Shown piece by piece: positions 5,524-10,222 of a stretch of 10,222 bases of DNA. How positions within the stretch are numbered: the first letter of the stretch is position 1; each line of letters starts with the position of its first letter. Origin of the DNA: DATGQT01 sp033720695 (GTDB lineage: Bacteria > Bacteroidota > Rhodothermia > Rhodothermales > Rubricoccaceae); contig JAWWCA010000133.1 in the NCBI GenBank assembly GCA_033720695.1, forward strand, positions 1 to 10,222. Reading direction: 5' to 3'. Under the pieces are notes generated by a model. That model saw only the letters and a list, made by a program, of their open reading frames with translations, was not told the DNA's origin and did not search any database. The position numbers were made by a program, and so were the translations under genes.

Positions 5524-7815
5524 ATGATCCACGCCTCCGCGAACCTCAACAGCCAGCTCCAGGACCTCCGCGTCGAGCCGGAGCACGAGGAGCGGCTGCG
5601 GCTGCTCCTGGAGCTGTGCCGGCAGAGCCTCCCGAGTGTGGACGAGGCTCGGCTTCGCCGCGCCTTTCAGGTCGCCTACTGGGCCCACCGCGACGATCGC
5701 CGCGCCTCCGGCGAGCGCTACATCGCCCACCCCCTGGAGGTCGCTATCATCGCCGCGCGGGACATCCGGTTCGACGACGACACCGTCGTCGCGGCGCTCC
5801 TTCACGACACCGTCGAGGACACCGACGTCTCGCTGGACCTGATCGAGGCCGAGTTCGGGACCGACGTCGCTCGCATCACCGACGGCGTGACGAAGATCGA
5901 CCACGTCTTCGCCAGCCGTGCCCTCAGCCGCGCCGAGAACGTGCGGAAGCTGATGCTGAGCATGGCGAGCGACGTCCGCGTCATCCTGGTCAAGTTCGCC
6001 GACCGCCTCCACAACATGCGCACGCTGGAGGCGCTGCCACCGGCCAAGCGGCTCAAGATCGCTCGCGAGACGCTCGACCTCTTCGCGCCGTTGGCGCATC
6101 GGTTCGGCCTCCACGAGGTTAAGACCGCGCTCGAGGACCTCGCGCTGAAGCACCTCGAGCCGGACGCCTACCGCGCCATCGCCGACGGACTCGCCACCAA
6201 GCGGCGGCAGCGGGAGAAGTTCATCGAGCGGTTCATCGAGCCCGTGCGAGAGGAGCTGGACGGGGCCGGCCTCGACTTCGAGATCTACGGCCGGCCCAAG
6301 AGCTTCTTCTCCATCTACCGGAAGATGAAGCGGCAGCAGAAGGGGCTCGACGAGATCTACGACCTCTTCGCCATCCGCGTCATCCTGAATTCGACGGGGC
6401 GGAAGGGCCGGGAGGACTGCTGGCGCGTCTACTCGATCCTGACCGATCTCTACCCCCCCATCCCCGAGCGCTTCCGCGACTTCGTCTCGGTCCCGAAGTC
6501 GAACGGCTACCAGAGCCTCCACACCACGGTGATCGGGCCGGAGGGGAAGCCGGTCGAGATCCAGATCCGCACGGCCGAGATGCACGAGATCGCCGAGCGC
6601 GGGGTGGCGGCGCACTGGAAGTACAAGGAGGGCGGCCCCCCCGGTGGCGACGGCGCCCCCACCGGCCCGGCCGCCCGCGACGCGCGCCTCGACGAGATGT
6701 ACGCGTGGGTGCGCGACCTCCTCGAGAACCCCCGCGTGGACGACCCCGGCGAGTTCGTCAAGGACTTCCAGCTCTCGCTCACCGCCGAGGAGATCTACGC
6801 CATCACGCCGAAGGGCGACCTCCTCACGCTCCCCCGCGGCGCGACGGCCATCGACTTCGCCTTCCAGATCCACACCGAGGTCGGCTTCCACTGCATCGGG
6901 GCGAAGGTGAACGGGCGGATGGTCCCGCTCTCGTACCAGCTCGAGTCCGGCGACCAGGTCGAGATCCTGACGTCGAAGAAGCAGGTGCCGAACCCGGACT
7001 GGATGCGGTTCGCGGTCACGCACAAGGCGCGGAGCCGCATCCGCCACTGGATCAACGAGAAGCGACGGAAGGCCGTCGACGCCGGCCGCGAGACGCTGGA
7101 CCGGAAGCTGAAGCGGGCGAAGCTGGAGGTCGACGAGCAGGTGATCAACCGCGTGGCCTCGAAGCTGAAGTTCCCCACCTCCCAGCAGCTCTTCTACGAG
7201 ATCGGCACCGGCCTCTACGACGCCGACGAGTTCGTGGATTACCTCCGCCGCGGGGCTGAGCCGACGGAGCCGCCCGAGGCCGAGGAGGGGGAGGGCCCGG
7301 CGCGTCTGGAGGTGGAGCAGTTCACCGAGCGCCTCGCTGAGGACGCCCGCGAGCAGGGCCGAACCGCCCTCGTCATTGACGGCGAGCGGCACACCGACAT
7401 GGCCGTGCAGTACGCCGGGTGCTGCAATCCCATCCCCGGCGACGACGTGTTCGGGTACGTCTCCAAGACGGGGGCCATCAAGATCCACCGCGTCAACTGC
7501 CGGAACGCCCCGCACCTCCTCCTCGACCACGCCGAGCGTGTGATCCCAGTCGAGTGGAGTCGCCAGAAGGACGTCCAATTCGTCGCCGCCTTGCGGATCG
7601 TCGGCGAGGACCGCGTCGGCGTCGTCAGCGACGTCACGACGGTGATCTCGAAGAACCTCAAGACGAACATCCGCTCCATCACGGTCGAGAGCGAGGACGG
7701 TCTCTTCGAGGGTACCATTGTGCTGTTCGTGAGCGACCTCAAGCAGCTCCGGCGGATCATGCAGCGGCTCGGCCGGCTCGATGGGATCTACGGGGTCTAC
7801 CGCTTCGAGGAGTAA
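5524..7815 (+). CDS. Bifunctional (p)ppGpp synthetase/hydrolase, Rel/SpoT family
   Basis: Makes (p)ppGpp from ATP and GTP/GDP and breaks it down with Mn2+, setting the stringent response at the ribosome. 763 residues from ATG 5524; an in-frame GTG at 5506 would add six residues (MRPLLP). Order: HD hydrolase (about 40-190) with His69, His94-Asp95, Glu98-Asp99, Asp160 and Asn164 all present; synthetase (about 230-370) with YGRPKS (255-260), Asp280, RFRD (316-319), NGYQSLHT (327-334) and Glu345/Gln347; a Gly/Pro linker (370-389); TGS (about 424-486); helical region; cysteine-containing domain with Cys633, Cys634, His655 and Cys659; ACT (about 686-763). RFRD resembles the RxKD motif of bifunctional enzymes rather than the acidic RelA form, so both activities are predicted. 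It may be cell's only long Rel; the window cannot show that. Called rel, relA or spoT by different annotators. Confidence 0.95.
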   Translation: MIHASANLNSQLQDLRVEPEHEERLRLLLELCRQSLPSVDEARLRRAFQVAYWAHRDDRRASGERYIAHPLEVAIIAARDIRFDDDTVVAALLHDTVEDTDVSLDLIEAEFGTDVARITDGVTKIDHVFASRALSRAENVRKLMLSMASDVRVILVKFADRLHNMRTLEALPPAKRLKIARETLDLFAPLAHRFGLHEVKTALEDLALKHLEPDAYRAIADGLATKRRQREKFIERFIEPVREELDGAGLDFEIYGRPKSFFSIYRKMKRQQKGLDEIYDLFAIRVILNSTGRKGREDCWRVYSILTDLYPPIPERFRDFVSVPKSNGYQSLHTTVIGPEGKPVEIQIRTAEMHEIAERGVAAHWKYKEGGPPGGDGAPTGPAARDARLDEMYAWVRDLLENPRVDDPGEFVKDFQLSLTAEEIYAITPKGDLLTLPRGATAIDFAFQIHTEVGFHCIGAKVNGRMVPLSYQLESGDQVEILTSKKQVPNPDWMRFAVTHKARSRIRHWINEKRRKAVDAGRETLDRKLKRAKLEVDEQVINRVASKLKFPTSQQLFYEIGTGLYDADEFVDYLRRGAEPTEPPEAEEGEGPARLEVEQFTERLAEDAREQGRTALVIDGERHTDMAVQYAGCCNPIPGDDVFGYVSKTGAIKIHRVNCRNAPHLLLDHAERVIPVEWSRQKDVQFVAALRIVGEDRVGVVSDVTTVISKNLKTNIRSITVESEDGLFEGTIVLFVSDLKQLRRIMQRLGRLDGIYGVYRFEE

Positions 7816-7906
7816 GCCGCGAAGGGGCCGTGGAGTGGGCGAGAAGACGGTATGAGGAGACGGGGCAAAAACTCGTCCCGATACACAGCGTAGGTGCAAA
7901 CCTCAA
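7816..7906. other. Non-coding spacer after rel
   Basis: First part of a 332-bp stretch without a gene. I see no coding sequence: the short frames here (for instance 13 codons from ATG 7852) have no support. AGGT 7892-7895 and ACCT 7900-7903 flank a GCAA loop just before CAATTTTTT, which has the outline of a terminator but a stem of only 4 bp. Termination of rel is therefore not clearly marked. Confidence 0.5.
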
Positions 7907-7945
7907 TTTTTTCCGGAACCTGTGGAGAGGGGGTCGGTATGTTTG
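7907..7945 (+). promoter_or_regulatory. Candidate Bacteroidota-type promoter upstream of the HU gene
   Basis: TATGTTTG at 7938-7945 is an exact match to the Bacteroidota -7 element TAnnTTTG. A run of six T (7907-7912) lies about 25 bases upstream, roughly where the -33 TTG-type element is expected, though no exact TTTG is present. Transcription would start near 7950, giving the HU gene a leader of roughly 200 bases. No other such exact match was noticed in the window's intergenic DNA. Site seen, use inferred. Confidence 0.45.
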
Positions 7946-8008
7946 CGCCGTCGCTCGCGCTGTAGGGTTTGACCTGCCGATGACGAGTCGACCGCGCGTC
8001 ATAATTCC

Positions 8009-8019
8009 GGTGTAACACC
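8009..8019. promoter_or_regulatory. Short palindrome GGTGTAACACC, possible operator
   Basis: GGTGT 8009-8013 and ACACC 8015-8019 are mirror arms around a single A. It is followed at once by the palindrome GTTAAC (8020-8025). Both lie in the AT-richer leader of the HU gene, downstream of the promoter candidate. Size and symmetry fit a dimeric repressor site, but nothing identifies a binding protein. Confidence 0.3.
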
Positions 8020-8025
8020 GTTAAC

Positions 8026-8066
8026 CTCAGCAGTAGGTCTGCCCTACGGGTCACGCCCGCCCTGAG
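8026..8066 (+). promoter_or_regulatory. Stem-loop in the HU leader
   Basis: CTCAG 8026-8030 is complementary to CTGAG 8062-8066, and inside it GTAGG 8033-8037 is complementary to CCTAC 8043-8047 with a five-base loop. The two short helices can stack into one structured element about 80 bases before the HU start. It may be an autoregulatory 5' UTR structure; the pairings are short and could be chance. The remaining bases to 8147 show no further signal. Confidence 0.3.
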
Positions 8067-8147
8067 CGGCCCGGATGGCCGATGACGCCACGACCACACA
8101 CCTGTGCGGTCGCTCCACCACACCCTCCCACCATCAAGAGAACAGCG

Positions 8148-8573
8148 ATGACTACCGAGCGTGCCCCCACGCTGACGAAGAAGGACGTGGCGCGTCGCGT
8201 CGCGGAAATCCAAGACGAGCCGATCTACAAGAGCGAGCCTTGGGTGGACGCGGTGATCGAGGCGCTGCGCGAGCTGATGATCGAAGCCGACCCCGAGGTC
8301 CGCATCGAGCTCCGCAACTTCGGCGTGTTCGAAGTCAAGAAGACCAAAGCGAAGCCGAAGGCGCGCAACCCGAAGACGAACGAGACCGTCTTCATCCCCG
8401 CGCGCCGGAAGACCCACTTCAAGCCGAGCAAGCTGATGCGCGAGGAGCTCCAGAAGCCGCTCGCCTCCCTCGGCTACGAGATCCCGGAGGGGAGCGCCGA
8501 CGCAGAGCTCTCTCCTGCGGAGCTGAAGAAGGTGCTGAACGGGCGCGCCAATGGCCGGCGCAAGGCCGCCTGA
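8148..8573 (+). CDS. HU/IHF-family DNA-binding protein
   Basis: Small basic protein that bends and compacts DNA as a dimer in the nucleoid. The 141-residue product has the family pattern: N-terminal helices (TLTKKDVARRVAE...WVDAVIEALRELMIE, 8-47), the beta strand RIELRNFGVFEVKK (52-65), the DNA-inserting arm with Arg73-Asn74-Pro75 at the tip, then VFIPARRKTHFKPSKLMREEL (81-101). The usual HU ends near residue 90-100. Here about 40 residues follow, including SPAELKKVL and a basic end NGRANGRRKAA. ATG 8148 is chosen over in-frame ATG 8082 because the family N-terminus starts at about TLTKKD and the extra 22 residues are Pro/His-rich and unlike HU. It appears to be monocistronic, with its own leader and hairpin terminator. 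I cannot separate HU from an IHF-like paralogue. Confidence 0.92.
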   Translation: MTTERAPTLTKKDVARRVAEIQDEPIYKSEPWVDAVIEALRELMIEADPEVRIELRNFGVFEVKKTKAKPKARNPKTNETVFIPARRKTHFKPSKLMREELQKPLASLGYEIPEGSADAELSPAELKKVLNGRANGRRKAA

Positions 8574-8600
8574 CGCCGACGTCCGCAAGCCGTAGCTTCC

Positions 8601-8627
8601 GAGGCCGGGCTCCTAGAGCCCGGCCTC
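8601..8627 (+). terminator. Terminator hairpin after the HU gene
   Basis: A perfect 12-bp stem: 8601-8612 pairs with 8616-8627 around a CTA loop, 27 bases after the HU stop. The following TCTCGTTGCCGTTTG is only mildly T-rich. It ends just 17 bases before the ruvX start codon, so it must either be read through or leave ruvX to a promoter that overlaps it. Confidence 0.8.
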
Positions 8628-8644
8628 TCTCGTTGCCGTTTGCT

Positions 8645-9094
8645 GTGCCCGACCCGCTGCCCCGCATTGCTGCCGTCGACCACGGCACCCGCCGCGTCGG
8701 CCTCGCCGTGACGGACCCCTTCCGCCTCTTCGCTCAGCCGCTCGGCACGTTCTCGCCCGCCGAAGCGGTGGCCGAACTCCAGGCCCTCCACGCCCACCAC
8801 CCGCTAGCAGCCATCGTTGTCGGGTGGCCGCTCACGGAGATGGGGGAGGAGGGGGTGGCCACACGCCGCGTGACGCCCTACATCGGACGCCTCCGGAACG
8901 CGCTGCCGGGCGTCCCCGTCGTCACCCAGGACGAGCGCTACACCTCGCGCCGCGCGGTCGACGCCCTCGTCGAGGCCGGTGTTCGCCAGGGCGCACGCCG
9001 CCGGGCCAAGCAGACCGGCCGCCTCGACGCCGCCGCCGCCGCCCTCATCCTCCAAGACTTCCTCGACGAGGGGTACCTGCCCGACGACCGGTGA
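8645..9094 (+). CDS. ruvX: RuvX/YqgF family RNase H-fold protein
   Basis: Putative pre-16S rRNA nuclease, also described as a Holliday-junction resolvase. 149 residues from GTG 8645. The fold's acidic sites are present: Asp12 in IAAVDHGTRRVGLAVTD (8-24), Glu97 in TQDERYTSRRA (94-104), and Asp128 in KQTGRLDAAAAALILQDFL (122-140). The substrate loop IVVGWPLTEMGEEG (57-70) matches the family's VGLPL-G-EG pattern. The start is uncertain: there is no ATG close by, and the frame stays open upstream through the HU terminator and an out-of-frame part of the HU gene. GTG 8645 gives the usual length; TTG 8633 is a weaker option. It is followed 35 bases later by def, a pairing I recall from other Bacteroidota. 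Confidence 0.93.
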   Translation: MPDPLPRIAAVDHGTRRVGLAVTDPFRLFAQPLGTFSPAEAVAELQALHAHHPLAAIVVGWPLTEMGEEGVATRRVTPYIGRLRNALPGVPVVTQDERYTSRRAVDALVEAGVRQGARRRAKQTGRLDAAAAALILQDFLDEGYLPDDR

Positions 9095-9129
9095 CGAGGC
9101 GCGCAGATCGCCCTCCGCCCTCCCTCCGC

Positions 9130-9726
9130 ATGATCCTCCCCATCTACACCCTCGGTCAGCCGATCCTCCGGGAGCGGACGGACCCCATCGAGGCCGACAG
9201 CCCGGAGCTCCAGCAGCTCATCGACGACATGATCGAGACGATGCACCACGCCGAGGGCATCGGGCTGGCTGCGCCTCAGGTGGGGCGCTCCGAGCGGCTC
9301 TTCGTGGCCGACTTCGCCAGCGCCCGCGACGACCTCCGCGAGGCGCACGGCGGCGTGCTCCCGTGGTGGGCCGAGGCGCCGGTGGCCTTCCTCAATCCCG
9401 AGATCGTGGAGGCCGACGACGAGACGGCGTGCGAGTTCGAGGAGGGGTGCCTCTCCATCCCCGGCCTCTCCGAGTACGTCACGCGCCCCGATCGCCTCCG
9501 CATCCGGTTCCTCGACCGGGACTTCCAGGCGCACGAGCTCGACGCCGAGGACGTCCTGTCCCGTGTGTTTCAACACGAACTCGACCACCTCGACGGCGTC
9601 CTCTTCGTCGACCACCTCTCGCCGCTGCGGCGGCGGCTCCTCCGCCGTCGTCTCCAGGCGATGGTCGACGGGGAGGTCGAGGCCGACTATCCGGTGCTCC
9701 CCCCCGGCCTCACCGTCCCGCGCTGA
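9130..9726 (+). CDS. def: Peptide deformylase
   Basis: Fe2+/Zn2+ hydrolase that removes the formyl group from the N-terminal Met of nascent proteins at the ribosome. The 198-residue product carries all three active-site motifs: GIGLAAPQ (43-50), EGCLS (105-109, metal ligand Cys107) and QHELDH (148-153, His149 and His153 as ligands and Glu150 as catalyst). The opening ILPIYTLGQPILRERTDPI is the normal start. The C-terminal helix region LSPLRRRLLRRRLQAMV (163-179) is the form common in Bacteroidota. ATG 9130 follows a pyrimidine-rich stretch with no Shine-Dalgarno sequence. It probably shares a transcript with ruvX and supplies the step before Map, whose gene is about 8 kb upstream. Confidence 0.97.
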   Translation: MILPIYTLGQPILRERTDPIEADSPELQQLIDDMIETMHHAEGIGLAAPQVGRSERLFVADFASARDDLREAHGGVLPWWAEAPVAFLNPEIVEADDETACEFEEGCLSIPGLSEYVTRPDRLRIRFLDRDFQAHELDAEDVLSRVFQHELDHLDGVLFVDHLSPLRRRLLRRRLQAMVDGEVEADYPVLPPGLTVPR

Positions 9727-9789
9727 ACCCGCCCGCTGCCTCGTCGTACCATCAGCCCCCTCTGCCTTTCCGCATTCTCCCGCTCGACC

Positions 9790-10011
9790 ATGGCCGATCT
9801 CTCGACGAAGAACGACCCCCTCGACCTCCGCAAGGAGCGCCCCGACTACGCCCAGGACAAGTCCGGCATGCCGCTCGATGAGGCCGAGGAGACGCAGCCG
9901 CACGTCAACGCCGGCCCGCAGGATCCGGGCGACCTCAGCAAGCGCAAACCCGTCGTGCACCTCGACGAGGAGGAGGTCCACCGTGCCGAGGACGAAGGGA
10001 GAGGGATGTGA
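9790..10011 (+). CDS. Small charged hypothetical protein
   Basis: Not recognised. The 73-residue product (MADLSTKNDPLDLRKERPDY...) is rich in Asp, Glu, Lys, Arg and Pro. It has no Cys, Trp or Phe and a single Tyr (Tyr20), so it is probably unstructured on its own and soluble. There is no signal peptide or membrane segment. Codons end mostly in G or C like the neighbouring genes, and the start lies 63 bases after def with a hairpin shortly after the stop, which supports a real gene. The motif VVHLDEEEVHRAEDEG near the end could form an acidic helix. A stress-related disordered protein is one possibility, without direct evidence. Confidence 0.65.
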   Translation: MADLSTKNDPLDLRKERPDYAQDKSGMPLDEAEETQPHVNAGPQDPGDLSKRKPVVHLDEEEVHRAEDEGRGM

Positions 10012-10049
10012 GACAGGCCTCCCGGCGCGTGCCGACCTCCGTGCTCTCG

Positions 10050-10085
10050 ACGCATCCCTGCTGCCCGTCGGCGGCGGGGATGCGT
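10050..10085 (+). terminator. Long hairpin after the small hypothetical gene
   Basis: Bases 10050-10065 pair with 10070-10085 around a CGTC loop: 16 pairs, all Watson-Crick except two G-T pairs (10059/10076 and 10062/10073). The tail GCTTCTCCCTG is weakly T-rich. It sits 38 bases after the stop at 10011, as a terminator would. It also touches or directly precedes the start of the next gene, so a role in that gene's expression is possible. Confidence 0.75.
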
Positions 10086-10222
10086 GCTTCTCCCTGACCC
10101 CAACGCTTTGTCCGTCGCCGTCTACGCCATCGGCAGCGTCCTGCTCGTAAGCCTCGTCTCGCTCGCAGGCGTGTTCACCCTCTCGCTCGGGCGCGCGCGG
10201 CTGGAGAAGGTGATCTTCCTCC
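10084..10222 (+). CDS. Probable ZIP-family metal transporter, N-terminal part (3' end outside the window)
   Basis: The frame is open from 10084 to the window edge. It reads ALSVAVYAIGSVLLVSLVSL, then AGVFTLSLGRARLEKVIFL: a first hydrophobic segment with the SLVSLxG pattern, followed by a basic loop and the beginning of a second hydrophobic stretch. This is how bacterial ZIP transporters (zinc and other divalent cations, inner membrane) begin. Only about 45 residues are visible and the metal-binding helices are outside, so the call rests on that pattern. The start could be GTG 10084, which overlaps the hairpin, or TTG 10108; no ATG is near. Confidence 0.6.
   Translation, partial: MLLPDPNALSVAVYAIGSVLLVSLVSLAGVFTLSLGRARLEKVIFL

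Noticed and set aside
5491..7899. 802-codon open frame on the minus strand
   Set aside because: It mirrors the rel gene, whose domains and catalytic residues are all intact on the + strand. The minus product is low in complexity and resembles no family.
7969..8005. TTGACC and CATAAT as a sigma-70 type promoter for the HU gene
   Set aside because: The spacer is 25 bases, far from 17, and the exact TAnnTTTG site just upstream is a better candidate for this lineage.
8082..8147. N-terminal extension of the HU protein from ATG 8082
   Set aside because: The added 22 residues are rich in Pro, His and Thr, unlike any HU N-terminus, and ATG 8148 gives the expected start.
8593..8600. TAGCTTCC as a promoter element for ruvX
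   Set aside because: A transcript from it would begin inside the hairpin at 8601-8627, and no upstream TTG element is present.
1..10222. A hidden novel system such as a defence island, phage or transposon remnant, CRISPR array or gene cluster
   Set aside because: All long + strand genes belong to known housekeeping families in familiar order. Codon use looks uniform, and there are no spaced repeats, integrase or transposase genes, or tRNA attachment sites.

Overview
This window is an ordinary housekeeping segment of a GC-rich bacterial chromosome (about two thirds GC by eye). Several signs point to the Bacteroidota/Rhodothermota side of the tree, for example a Rhodothermus-, Salinibacter- or Rubricoccus-like organism. 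The gene order is secY-map-rpmJ-rpsM-rpsK-rpsD-rpoA-rplQ. The L36 protein is cysteine-free with the SAD-K-IVRRKGR-INKKN pattern. No start codon has a recognisable Shine-Dalgarno sequence in front of it. The L17 protein carries a long helix-hairpin-helix-like and acidic extension. One intergenic site matches the Bacteroidota -7 promoter element TAnnTTTG. The lineage is an inference from these traits; no marker gene was compared.

Layout: bases 1-5377 are the end of the spc operon and the whole alpha operon, all on the + strand: the 3' end of secY, map (methionine aminopeptidase), rpmJ (L36), rpsM (S13), rpsK (S11), rpsD (S4), rpoA (RNA polymerase alpha) and rplQ (L17 with extension). infA, commonly found between map and rpmJ, is absent. 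Several gaps in this operon hold GC-rich hairpins, the clearest before rpsM (1545-1584) and before rpsD (2514-2540), and the gap before rplQ holds a heptamer tandem repeat. A perfect 15-bp hairpin at 5398-5430 closes the operon.

Bases 5524-7815 encode a full-length bifunctional Rel/SpoT (p)ppGpp synthetase-hydrolase. A 332-bp non-coding, locally AT-richer region follows (7816-8147), with a promoter candidate and small inverted repeats. It leads into an HU/IHF-type DNA-binding protein (8148-8573), closed by a perfect 12-bp hairpin. Next come ruvX (YqgF), def (peptide deformylase) and a small acidic unknown protein. A strong hairpin and the beginning of a probable ZIP-family metal transporter end the window.

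Functionally the genes cover protein export (SecY), nascent-chain N-terminal processing (Def removes formyl, Map removes Met), ribosome assembly, transcription (alpha), stringent control (Rel) and nucleoid structure (HU). I see no mobile element, CRISPR array, defence system, RNA gene or sign of recent transfer. The points worth a second look are the L17 extension, the intergenic hairpins, the missing infA, the cysteine-free L36 and the long HU leader. None amounts to a new system.
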